A stretch of 10,244 nt of DNA, taken from NCBI GenBank assembly GCA_003565055.1, contig PXDM01000531.1, positions 1 through 10,244 of the forward strand, read 5' to 3'. The notes beneath the pieces are model-generated. The model was not told the origin of the DNA. It did no database searches and saw nothing but the letters and a program-made list of their open reading frames with translations. The DNA comes from Paracoccaceae bacterium (GTDB lineage: Bacteria > Pseudomonadota > Alphaproteobacteria > Rhodobacterales > Rhodobacteraceae). The position numbers and the translations under genes were made by a program. Positions 1 through 6,755 of the stretch are shown one piece after another; position 1 is the first letter of the stretch; each line of letters opens with the position of its first letter.

Positions 1-207
1 CGTTGCCCCTATGCGACGGAAATCTGCAAGACCACGCGCCCCGTGCTCGAGAATGCCGAGGCGCATCAGACTGCCTGTCACCATTGGCGCGATTTGCCGC
101 CTCTGGGGGCAGATGCGGCTGTCACTGCCCCGCGCAGTGCAGCGACCGAGGCGCGCTTCGCCCTCTACCGAAACGCGGCCAGCAAGGTCGCGGACAATTC
201 CAGATAA
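1..207 (+). CDS. C-terminal end of a peptide ABC transporter ATP-binding protein (5'-truncated by window edge)
   Basis: The first 68 codons of the window, in frame 1, end at TAA 205-207 and form the tail of an Opp/Dpp-type ATPase. The visible part starts RCPYATEICK and continues with P..L and then H..ACH..R. This is the cysteine-containing C-terminal oligopeptide/dipeptide transporter extension (oligo_HPY type) that follows the ABC domain in DppD/DppF/OppD/OppF proteins. The Walker A, signature and Walker B motifs must lie upstream of the window. The protein would sit on the cytoplasmic face and energise the importer encoded just downstream. The solute-binding-protein gene starts only 17 bases after this stop, which fits one transcript. 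From the tail alone I cannot tell whether it is a DppD-like, DppF-like or fused ATPase. Confidence 0.85.
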   Translation, partial: RCPYATEICKTTRPVLENAEAHQTACHHWRDLPPLGADAAVTAPRSAATEARFALYRNAASKVADNSR

Positions 208-224
208 CCAGACGGGAGACCGAG

Positions 225-1739
225 ATGAGACCCACCACCCTGATCGCCACACTGCTGGGCACTGTTGCCATTGGCAGCATGGCCGCTGCTGCGGATATTC
301 GCATTGGACTGAACGAAGACCCGGATTCGCTTGATCCGGCAGTGTCGCGGACTTTCGTGTCCTCGCTCGTGTATGAATCGCTCTGCGATCGGCTGTTCAA
401 CACCAATACCGATATGGAAATCATCCCCGAGCTTGCGACCGAATGGGAGTTTTCCGAGGATGGTCTGTCGCTGGTCATCCAGCTGCGCGAAGGTGTGACC
501 CATCACGACGGCACGCCCTTCAACGCGGAAAGTGCCATGCGCGTGCTGGAGCGCAACCAGACCCTGCCGACCTCCAACCGGCGCGGGGAATTGTCCTCGA
601 TCACCGGCATGGAAGCCACGGGCGAGCATGAGCTGACCCTGACGCTTGGCGCGCCGGATGTGACGCTGATCGCGCAGCTCGCGCATCATGCGGGTCGGAT
701 GTATTCGCCTGATGCGGCTGCGGCAGCGGATGAAGCGGGGCGCACCTTTGGTGCGAATCCGGTCTGCACCGGGGCCTATAAATTCGTCCAGCGGGTTGAG
801 GGCGACCGGATCGTTCTGGAGAAGTTCGAGGATTACTGGGACGCCGAGAATTACCATTTCGACCGCGTGATCTATCAGCCGATCCCTGACACAACCGTGC
901 GTCTGGCCAATGTCCGCGCGGGCGATCTGGACATCAGCGAACGCACTGCGCCCTCCGATGTGCCGCAGATCCGCAATGATGACCGCCTGCAACTCTTCGA
1001 GGTTGCCAATATCGGCTATCAGGGCATCACGATCAATGTCGGCAATGGCCCGCGCTCCGAAGGCCCTCTGGGCAGTGACGCGCGCGTGCGTCAGGCACTT
1101 TCGCTCTCGATCGACCGTGAGGCGCTCAATCAGGTTGTGTTCGAGGGCCAGTATGTTGTCGGCAACCAATGGGCCGCGCCCGGCACGCCCTTCTATGACG
1201 AGCGCGACCCGGTGCCTGCGCGCGATGTCGAACGTGCGCGTGAATTGCTGGCCGAAGCCGGGGTCGAGACGCCCCTGCGCATCGAGATGCAGACTGGCAA
1301 CAACCCTGTGGCCATGCAGCAAGGTCAGGTGATCCAGGCCATGGCGGCGGAAGCGGGCTTCGAGATCTCGCTGCGCTCGACTGAATTCGCGACGCTTCTG
1401 TCGGAAAACGCGGCCGGCAATTTCGACATGTCGCAGCAGGGCTGGTCAGGCCGGATCGACCCGGATGCGAATATCCATCCCTTCGTGAGCTGCGACGGCG
1501 CGAATAACGACAAGAAATACTGCAATGAAGAGATCGACCGCATCCTGCAGGAAGCGCGCACAGTGCCGGATTTCGAAAGCCGCAAGGCGCTCTATGACCA
1601 GTCGCGCGAGATTCTCGCTGAGGATATGCCGCTGATCTATCTCTACCACATCAAGTATTTCTACACGATGCGCCAGGGGATCGAAGGGTTCGAGCCCTAT
1701 GCCGATGGCATCATCCGCCTGCGTGGTGTGACGGGCTGA
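225..1739 (+). CDS. ABC transporter substrate-binding protein, family 5 (peptide/dipeptide type)
   Basis: This 504-residue protein is the periplasmic receptor of a peptide-type ABC importer. I place the start at ATG 225: GGGAG at 214-218 gives a Shine-Dalgarno site at 6-base spacing, and the product then begins with a clear signal peptide (MRPTTLIATLLG, hydrophobic core, AAA-A cleavage near residue 22). The open frame extends upstream, but that part only shadows the ATPase gene. The mature part shows SBP_bac_5 hallmarks: LNEDPDSLDPA near the N-terminus, a YESL motif, LATEWEFSEDG, LREGVTHHDGTPFNA, TGAY, and DARVRQALSLSIDRE in the second lobe. The length is usual for DppA/GsiB-like proteins. 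Cysteines at about residues 423 and 433 flank the F.S..G.N...Y.N motif and could form the C-terminal disulfide known in DppA relatives; Cys54 and Cys181 could be a second pair (inference). The ligand cannot be read from sequence; peptide, glutathione-like or other amide ligands all remain possible. Confidence 0.93.
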   Translation: MRPTTLIATLLGTVAIGSMAAAADIRIGLNEDPDSLDPAVSRTFVSSLVYESLCDRLFNTNTDMEIIPELATEWEFSEDGLSLVIQLREGVTHHDGTPFNAESAMRVLERNQTLPTSNRRGELSSITGMEATGEHELTLTLGAPDVTLIAQLAHHAGRMYSPDAAAAADEAGRTFGANPVCTGAYKFVQRVEGDRIVLEKFEDYWDAENYHFDRVIYQPIPDTTVRLANVRAGDLDISERTAPSDVPQIRNDDRLQLFEVANIGYQGITINVGNGPRSEGPLGSDARVRQALSLSIDREALNQVVFEGQYVVGNQWAAPGTPFYDERDPVPARDVERARELLAEAGVETPLRIEMQTGNNPVAMQQGQVIQAMAAEAGFEISLRSTEFATLLSENAAGNFDMSQQGWSGRIDPDANIHPFVSCDGANNDKKYCNEEIDRILQEARTVPDFESRKALYDQSREILAEDMPLIYLYHIKYFYTMRQGIEGFEPYADGIIRLRGVTG

Positions 1740-1755
1740 TCCGCCCAAGACCATC

Positions 1756-1784
1756 CCCCCGCCCGTGCTGCGCATGGGCGGGGG
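1756..1784 (+). terminator. GC-rich stem-loop between binding-protein and permease genes (attenuator or mRNA-stabilising hairpin)
   Basis: The left arm at 1756-1767 (CCCCCGCCCGTG) pairs with the right arm at 1773-1784 (CATGGGCGGGGG) around a five-base loop CTGCG. This makes a 12-bp stem with one G-T wobble. It is followed by CTTTCG, so there is only a short T run. The hairpin lies 17 bases after the binding-protein stop and 22 bases before the permease ATG. Hairpins at this position in binding-protein-dependent transporter operons are known to lower downstream expression or protect the upstream mRNA, so that the binding protein is made in excess. The weak T tract argues for partial rather than full termination. 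Confidence 0.6.
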
Positions 1785-1806
1785 CTTTCGCCCAAGGAGT
1801 GCCGTC

Positions 1807-2754
1807 ATGCTGCGCTACATCACCAACCGGGTCCTGATCGCGATTCCGACGCTGCTTTTGGTGTCGATCTTCGTCTTCATGCTGCAAAAGCTCTTGCCGG
1901 GGGATCCGATCCTCGTGCTCGCGGGCGAAGACCGCGACCCCGAGACCATCGCCATGCTGCGCGAGCTTTACCGGATGAATGATCCGCTGATCATGCAATA
2001 TCTCTACTGGCTCGGTGATGTGATGCGCGGGGATCTGGGGATCTCGCTGCGCACCGGGCTGCCCGTGACGGAACTGATCGTGCAAAAACTGCCGGTGACG
2101 CTGCAACTCGCGGTGATGTCGATGACCTTCGCGATTGTCATCGGTGTGCCCGCAGGGGTCATGTCGGCGGTCAAGAAAGGCACATTCTGGGATTATCTGG
2201 CGAATTTCATCGCGCTTTCCGGCCTCTCCGTGCCGAATTTCTGGCTCGGGATCATGCTCATTCTGCTGATTTCGGTCAATCTGGGCTGGCTTCCGGCCTC
2301 AGGCTATGAATCGCCCTGGGTGGACCCGGTGCGCAGCTTCCAGACGATGCTCATGCCCTCCATCGTGCTCGGCACAGCGCTGGCCGCGACGCTGATGCGA
2401 CACACGCGCTCGTCCATGCTGGGCGTTTTGCAGGCCGATTATGTGCGCACCGCCCGCGCCAAGGGACTGCGCGAAAAGACCGTCATCCGCTATCACGCGT
2501 TTCGCAACGCGCTGTTGCCCATCATCACGCTCTCGGCGGTGATGTTCGGCGAATTGCTGGCCGGTGCCGTGCTGACCGAACAGATTTTCACCATCCCCGG
2601 TTTCGGCAAGATGATCGTCGATGCAGTCTTCAACCGTGATTACGCTGTGGTGCAAGGGGTCGTGCTGGTCACGGCGACCGGCTTCATCCTGATCAACCTG
2701 TTGGCGGATATTCTCTATGTCCTGCTCAACCCGCGCATGAGGGCCAATTTATGA
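1807..2754 (+). CDS. ABC transporter permease, DppB/OppB-like
   Basis: This 315-residue inner-membrane permease is one half of the translocation channel. The start is ATG 1807, with AAGGAG at 1794-1799 at a good distance. Upstream in-frame GTG/ATG codons fall inside the stem-loop and are not credible. The product begins MLRYITNRVLIAIPTLLLV, the typical first membrane helix of DppB proteins, followed by the periplasmic LPGDP segment and the GDLGIS motif. The EAA loop that docks on the ATPase is at about residues 210-238 (DYVRTARAKGL, then RNALLP). The C-terminal part has IFTIPGFGK and NRDYAVVQG, characteristic of the BPD_transp_1 peptide permeases. About six membrane segments are visible. The stop overlaps the next start as ATGA at 2751-2754, so the two permeases are translationally coupled. 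Confidence 0.95.
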   Translation: MLRYITNRVLIAIPTLLLVSIFVFMLQKLLPGDPILVLAGEDRDPETIAMLRELYRMNDPLIMQYLYWLGDVMRGDLGISLRTGLPVTELIVQKLPVTLQLAVMSMTFAIVIGVPAGVMSAVKKGTFWDYLANFIALSGLSVPNFWLGIMLILLISVNLGWLPASGYESPWVDPVRSFQTMLMPSIVLGTALAATLMRHTRSSMLGVLQADYVRTARAKGLREKTVIRYHAFRNALLPIITLSAVMFGELLAGAVLTEQIFTIPGFGKMIVDAVFNRDYAVVQGVVLVTATGFILINLLADILYVLLNPRMRANL

Positions 2755-3635
2755 GTGATGCCAGCCTGATGCCTGCCTCCAGCGCCGGTGAACTTGCGCC
2801 TCGCAAGCCCAACCGTACCTGGACGAAGCTCAAGAAGAACCGCAGCGCGATGGTCGGCGGGGTGGTGGTGATCCTCTTCGTGCTGATCGCGATCCTCGCG
2901 CCTGTGCTGCCGATCCCGAGCCCGAGTGCGACGGACTGGGGCAAGATCCGCCTCTCCCCGTCAGTGGAGCACTGGATGGGCACGGATGAGCTGGGCCGCG
3001 ATATCCTCTCGCGCATGATCTGGGGCGCGCGCGCCTCGCTGATGGCGGGGGTGATTTCGGTGATGATCGCCGTCATGGTGGGCGTGCCGCTGGGCGTGCT
3101 CGCGGGCTATTTCGGCGGCTGGACGGATCAGATCATTGCCCGCGCCACCGATGCGCTGCTGGCCATGCCCTTCCTGATCCTCGCGATTGCGCTCGCGGCC
3201 TTTCTGGGACCGAGCCTCACCAATGCGATGATCGCCATCGGCTTTTCCGCTGTGCCGATCTTCATCCGCCTGACGCGCGGGCAGGTGCTGTCGGTCAAGA
3301 CCGAGGACTATGTTGAAGGCGCGCGCGCCATCGGGCTTGGGCATCTGCGGATCATGTCGCATTACATCCTGCCCAATGTCTTTCCGCCCATTCTGGTGCA
3401 GGCCACGCTGACGATTGCCACGGCTATCATCGCCGAAGCCTCGCTGTCTTTCCTCGGGCTGGGCCAGCAAGCGCCTGCGCCAAGCTGGGGCTCGATGCTG
3501 GCCACCGCGCGCAACTTCCTGTCGCAGGCCCCATGGATGGCGCTCTGGCCGGGGGCGGCGATTTTCATGGTGGTGATGGGCTTCAACCTGCTCGGCGACG
3601 GGCTGCGCGACGCGCTTGACCCGAAAGAAACGTGA
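2751..3635 (+). CDS. ABC transporter permease, DppC/OppC-like
   Basis: This 294-residue inner-membrane protein pairs with the preceding permease. It starts at ATG 2751, overlapping the upstream stop by 4 bases. A hydrophilic N-terminal tail of about 33 residues (rich in Lys/Arg just before the membrane, KLKKNRSAMVGG) leads into the first helix, as in the OppC_N domain. The periplasmic segment contains HWMGTDELGRDILSRMIWGAR, a strong signature of this subfamily. The EAA loop is at about residues 188-210 (EGARAIGLG, then YILPN). The C-terminus has EASLSFLGLG, PSWGSML, and the NLLGDGLRDALDPK ending that is nearly invariant in DppC-type permeases. The length is normal. The end overlaps the hydrolase gene start, which places that enzyme in the same operon. 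Confidence 0.95.
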   Translation: MSDASLMPASSAGELAPRKPNRTWTKLKKNRSAMVGGVVVILFVLIAILAPVLPIPSPSATDWGKIRLSPSVEHWMGTDELGRDILSRMIWGARASLMAGVISVMIAVMVGVPLGVLAGYFGGWTDQIIARATDALLAMPFLILAIALAAFLGPSLTNAMIAIGFSAVPIFIRLTRGQVLSVKTEDYVEGARAIGLGHLRIMSHYILPNVFPPILVQATLTIATAIIAEASLSFLGLGQQAPAPSWGSMLATARNFLSQAPWMALWPGAAIFMVVMGFNLLGDGLRDALDPKET

Positions 3636-5383
3636 TGTTGGGCGCTATCGCTTCGACCCATCACCTTGCGACAGAGGCCGGGGCGCAGATCCTGCGCGAT
3701 GGCGGCAATGCCTTCGATGCTGCGGTCGCCGCCGGGCTGGTGCTGCAGGTGGTCGAGCCGCATCTGAACGGCCCCGGTGGCGATCTGCCCGCGATCCTGT
3801 GGAAAGAGGGCCGCGCGACCGTGCTTTGCGCTCAAGGCCCGGCGCCTGCAGGGGCCACCATCGCGCATTACCGCGCGGAGGGGCTGGAGCTGATCCCCGG
3901 TAACGGGCTGCTGGCCACTGTGATCCCGGGGGCCTTCGATGGCTGGATGCTGATGCTGCGCGACCATGGCACAATGGAGCTCGCTGATGTCATGGCCCCT
4001 GCGATTGCGCTGGCGGCGGATGGCCACCCGATCCTCGACCGCGCTGTGGACACGATTGCGGGGCTTGCGGAGTTCTTCCGCTCGCATTGGCCGAGTTCCG
4101 CCGCGCTCTGGCTGCCCGGCGGCCAGCCGCCGCAAAAGGGCGCGCCTTTTGCCAATCCCGACCTTGCGGCGACATGGCGGCGCGTGCTGGCCGAAGCACA
4201 AGGCCCCACGCGCGCGGCGCGGTTTGATGCCGCGCGCGATTGCTTCTATCGCGGCTTCATTGCGGAGGCGATCGGCGCGTTCTGCGCTGAGGCCCCGCTG
4301 ATGGATGAAAGCGGGCAGGCGCATCGCGGGGTTCTGACGGCGCAGGACATGGCGGGATATGCCGCCCGCTACGAGGCCCCGCTGACTTATGACTATCACG
4401 GCTGGACGCTGGCCAAGACGGGGCCATGGGGGCAGGGGCCGGTGCTGTTGCAGATGCTGTCGCTGCTCGCAGGCGATGATCTGGCCGCGCTCGACCCGAT
4501 GGGGCCGGATTTCGCGCATCTGGTGATCGAGGCACAGAAACTCGCGCTCGCGGATCGCGAAGCCTATTACGGGGATCCCGATTTCTCCGCTGTCCCCATG
4601 GATGCGCTGTTGTCGCAGGATTATGCCCGCGCCCGCCGCGCGCTCATCGGACCCGAGGCCAGCCACGCGCTGCGCCCCGGCACAGTCGCGGGCCATGAGG
4701 CGCAAGTGGCGCATATCGAGGCGATGCTAGAGCGCCTCAGCCGGACCGAGGGCGCGGTCTATGAGCCGACCATGGCCCATCTCGCCGACCCGCCGCGCGG
4801 CGATACCGTGCATCTCGATGTGATCGACCGCGATGGCAATATGGTCTCGGCCACGCCGTCGGGCGGGTGGCTGCAAAGCTCGCCCATCGTGCCGGGGCTG
4901 GGCTTTTGTCTCAATTCGCGCGCGCAGATGTTCTGGCTCGATGAGGGCGCAGTGAGCGCGCTGGCCCCGGGCAAACGCCCGCGCACGACGCTCTCGCCAA
5001 GCCTCGCCTGGCACGCTGACGGGCGGCGGATCAGTTTCGGCACGCCCGGCGGTGACCAGCAGGACCAGTGGCAACTCCTGTTCTGGCTGCGCCATGTCCA
5101 TCAGGGGATGGACCTGCAAGCCGCCGCAGATGCGCCGATGTTCCATAGCTCGCATATGCCCGCGTCCTTTTACCCGCGCACACGCCAGCCCGGCGGGGTC
5201 GTGGCCGAAGACACGCTGCCCGAGGCCACATTGCGCGCGCTGGACGCGGCGGGCCATCTGGTGACGCGGGTGCCCCATGGCAGTCTGGGGCGGATCACCT
5301 CGGCGGCGCGCGACGCCGAGGGGCGGCTGAGCGCGGCGGCAACCACGCGCACCGCGCATGGCCGCGCGATCATCCTCGGGTGA
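3632..5383 (+). CDS. Gamma-glutamyltransferase-family Ntn hydrolase, cytoplasmic, atypical substrate pocket
   Basis: Enzymes of this family are self-cleaving N-terminal-nucleophile amidases. The N-terminus has ILRDGGNAFDAAVAAG and a PGGD segment. Numbering from ATG 3635, the small-subunit start is GDTVHLDVIDRDGN with the catalytic Thr at residue 391, which also leaves a small chain of about 190 residues, as in GGT. GTPGG at about 469-473 matches the oxyanion-hole GSPGG of E. coli GGT. There is no signal peptide, unlike periplasmic GGT, so the enzyme should act in the cytoplasm. By hand alignment, E. coli Arg114 is replaced by Gln67, Asn411 by Gly, Asp433 by Met or Gln, and Ser462-Ser463 by Thr-Thr. 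Classical gamma-glutamyl recognition is therefore doubtful, and the protein may be closer to the GGT-like amidohydrolases. The start is either GTG 3632 (GTGA overlap with the permease stop) or ATG 3635 (TGATG), giving 583 or 582 residues. As last gene of the importer operon it probably processes the imported compound (inference). Confidence 0.88.
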   Translation: MMLGAIASTHHLATEAGAQILRDGGNAFDAAVAAGLVLQVVEPHLNGPGGDLPAILWKEGRATVLCAQGPAPAGATIAHYRAEGLELIPGNGLLATVIPGAFDGWMLMLRDHGTMELADVMAPAIALAADGHPILDRAVDTIAGLAEFFRSHWPSSAALWLPGGQPPQKGAPFANPDLAATWRRVLAEAQGPTRAARFDAARDCFYRGFIAEAIGAFCAEAPLMDESGQAHRGVLTAQDMAGYAARYEAPLTYDYHGWTLAKTGPWGQGPVLLQMLSLLAGDDLAALDPMGPDFAHLVIEAQKLALADREAYYGDPDFSAVPMDALLSQDYARARRALIGPEASHALRPGTVAGHEAQVAHIEAMLERLSRTEGAVYEPTMAHLADPPRGDTVHLDVIDRDGNMVSATPSGGWLQSSPIVPGLGFCLNSRAQMFWLDEGAVSALAPGKRPRTTLSPSLAWHADGRRISFGTPGGDQQDQWQLLFWLRHVHQGMDLQAAADAPMFHSSHMPASFYPRTRQPGGVVAEDTLPEATLRALDAAGHLVTRVPHGSLGRITSAARDAEGRLSAAATTRTAHGRAIILG

Positions 5384-5392
5384 GCCTCACCC
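5378..5392. repeat. Perfect 15-base palindrome spanning the hydrolase stop codon
   Basis: GGGTGAG-C-CTCACCC is symmetric around base 5385 and includes the TGA stop at 5381-5383. As RNA it can form a five-pair stem (GGGTG/CACCC) with a five-base loop. There is only a short T run a few bases later, so it is at best a weak terminator. It could equally be a protein-binding site or chance. Confidence 0.4.
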
Positions 5393-5661
5393 GCTTGGTG
5401 TTTCCCAGCGCGTGCGAAAGCCGCTGCGTCATCGTGTCGGAACAGCCTGCCGTCGCACCCACTGCGTAGGCGGAGAGCCGGTGACCTTCGTGTATCTGGC
5501 CCGACTGGCCTGAGGCGGGCCATCGCTGGTTGGAATTGTCCGCCCCCCGGATGATCATCTCGCCCGGAACCCATCGAGCAGCACGCCTGATGCGCAATCA
5601 CGCGCGGAAGTTGAAATAAGCCGCGTTGCATACTCAATCTTGATGGGGGGACATTTGCATG

Positions 5662-5691
5662 TTAAAGAAACGTCAAGAAAAATAGTATAGA
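5662..5691 (+). promoter_or_regulatory. Possible promoter for the TTG-start gene
   Basis: The A/T-rich tract holds TTAAAG (5662-5667) and TATAGA (5686-5691) at 18-base spacing, weak matches to sigma-70 -35 and -10 boxes. An alternative -10, TAGTAT at 5683-5688, overlaps it. It is the only A/T-rich block in the neighbourhood and lies about 30-60 bases before the start codon, which is the main reason to call it. The boxes themselves are poor matches. Confidence 0.3.
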
Positions 5692-5711
5692 TTGACTGAG
5701 ATTCTGGAACT

Positions 5712-5716
5712 GGAGG
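5712..5716 (+). promoter_or_regulatory. Shine-Dalgarno site that decides the TTG start at 5724
   Basis: GGAGG at 5712-5716 ends 7 bases before TTG 5724. The frame has no ATG before the middle of the protein, and translation from this TTG gives a complete signal peptide. The site therefore fixes the unusual start. Confidence 0.75.
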
Positions 5717-5723
5717 CAGAGCT

Positions 5724-6620
5724 TTGAAGCCGAATTATGTCGCGTTTTCTCGGGCGCTTGTGTTTTGTGGGCTTCTTGCCTTGCCCTTGTCGGCCCAAGA
5801 CGCGCCGCCGACATCAGAAGATACCGGAGCGCTTGTCACTTCGGAACAGGAAAATGCGGGTCAGGACCTGCTTGATCTGCCTCGCGAAGACTTGGCAGAA
5901 CTGCTGTCCGAGTCGAGTGATGCGGAAATCGACGATTTGATTTCGGACCTCTCCGAAGACGATCTGCAAAACCTGATTGAGGCTCTGGCACAGGACCCTG
6001 CGGAGTCCGACTTGCTCGGCAAGATCGTGGCACGCATCATCGAAAACGATCCTGCTGCAACCGACACGGTCATTGAGGCCGTGAGTGCGAATGCAGGCGC
6101 CGGCGTGCTGCCCGAAATCGCGACAAATCTCTTCGACAAGATCGAGGGGCGTTGCGGTGGATACGAGCAGGCTGCGATGACCGGGTTGACACTTGCTGCG
6201 CTGTCTTTCAGCACAGCGACTGCAGAACGGTTCGTCGTTCTCGGAAATGAGCGCGGTGGCGATTGCGCGGCGGCGATGAGTGTGGCGCTCGCCGAGATTA
6301 CCGAGACTGCTTCAAACCTGATTGCCTCCTCCGTCGAGACCGCTCTCGCGCTGGAAGGTGGCGCGATGCTGCAACTCGTCAGTTTGGCACGCGGCGAAGA
6401 TGATGTGGCCGCCATTCCCGCTGACGGGGCACCTGTCGCAGCACCCGCTGGCCCGTTTGTTGCACCTGGAGCGATTGGTGGCGGCGGTGCAACCGCCGGG
6501 GGTGGAGCGCCTGGCATCAGTGCCGTTGCCTCCAATCGGACGGACAGCGTTACCGGCGCTGGTGGCGGCACATTTACACCGCTTGGTACGGGTGGTGGCT
6601 CCGTTAGCCCGGCGGATTGA
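5724..6620 (+). CDS. Unrecognised exported acidic protein with Gly/Pro-rich tail, TTG start
   Basis: I do not recognise this 298-residue protein. It starts at TTG 5724, supported by GGAGG 7 bases upstream. Residues 1-24 form a signal peptide (MKPN, hydrophobic core VFCGLLALPL, likely cleavage LSA-QD); Cys15 lies inside the core and does not make a proper lipobox. Residues about 48-95 are strongly acidic and helical, with three similar units of about 12-13 residues: REDLAELLSESSD, AEIDDLISDLSE, DDLQNLIEALAQD. Residues about 98-225 are Ala-rich and helical, with two cysteines (Cys144, Cys181) that could form a disulfide. Residues about 226-298 are low complexity, rich in Gly, Ala and Pro, probably disordered. 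No catalytic motif or further membrane segment is seen. It is a single-gene unit with its own probable promoter region and terminator. By eye its codon use is less GC-biased than that of its neighbours, which may mean more recent gain. A periplasmic, surface or secreted structural role is possible but is only inference. Confidence 0.75.
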   Translation: MKPNYVAFSRALVFCGLLALPLSAQDAPPTSEDTGALVTSEQENAGQDLLDLPREDLAELLSESSDAEIDDLISDLSEDDLQNLIEALAQDPAESDLLGKIVARIIENDPAATDTVIEAVSANAGAGVLPEIATNLFDKIEGRCGGYEQAAMTGLTLAALSFSTATAERFVVLGNERGGDCAAAMSVALAEITETASNLIASSVETALALEGGAMLQLVSLARGEDDVAAIPADGAPVAAPAGPFVAPGAIGGGGATAGGGAPGISAVASNRTDSVTGAGGGTFTPLGTGGGSVSPAD

Positions 6621-6658
6621 TCTCAACGCCGTCCCGACGAGCTTGTGACCCTTGAAAG

Positions 6659-6690
6659 ACCCCATCCGCGCGCCGGGTGGGGTTTTACTT
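6659..6690 (+). terminator. Intrinsic terminator after the exported-protein gene
   Basis: ACCCCATCC (6659-6667) pairs with GGGTGGGGT (6675-6683) around a seven-base loop GCGCGCC. This gives a 9-bp stem with one T-G wobble, followed directly by TTTACTTT. It lies 38 bases after the stop of the + strand gene and about 70 bases from the end of the convergent cardiolipin synthase gene. On the opposite strand the stem is followed by TCTTTC, so it might work weakly in both directions. Confidence 0.8.
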
Positions 6691-6755
6691 TGGTCGAAAA
6701 GGCATGACAATCACAACATGTCGTGGCGGTGGGCTCTGTCGGTCGCCCTCGTCCT

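Larger units (their letters stand above)
5384..5723. other. 340-base stretch without a convincing gene
   Basis: No frame on either strand shows a protein I recognise with a believable start and ribosome-binding site. A 75-codon open frame on the - strand (5370-5597) has no Shine-Dalgarno site I can see and no known motif. An inverted repeat GGCCCG (5498-5503) / CGGGCC (5516-5521) has a 12-base loop and no T tract. From about 5610 onward the DNA turns distinctly A/T-richer, which fits the promoter and leader of the gene at 5724. The stretch may hold a decayed gene remnant or an untranslated or small RNA, but nothing in it proves this. Confidence 0.5.

Noticed and set aside
3..224. N-terminal extension of the binding protein into the ATPase tail
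   Set aside because: The extension overlaps the ATPase tail in another frame, is Cys/Arg-rich, and would bury the signal peptide that starts at 225.
165..1322. 385-codon open frame on the - strand over the binding-protein gene
   Set aside because: It lies wholly antisense to a clear family 5 binding protein (plus the ATPase tail), has His/Arg-rich composition typical of the reverse complement of high-GC genes, and has no recognisable domain.
1765..1806. Upstream GTG/ATG starts for the first permease
   Set aside because: They lie within the stem-loop, and the good AAGGAG site points to ATG 1807, where the first membrane helix begins.
3362..4714. 450-codon open frame on the - strand across permease and hydrolase genes
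   Set aside because: It is an antisense shadow in GC-rich DNA spanning two real genes, with Arg-rich low-information sequence and no motif.
5370..5597. Possible remnant of a penicillin-acylase-like or transposase gene on the - strand
   Set aside because: One short GQSGQI stretch brought C-terminal acylase motifs to mind, but the surrounding residues do not match and the frame has no supporting start; too weak to call a pseudogene.
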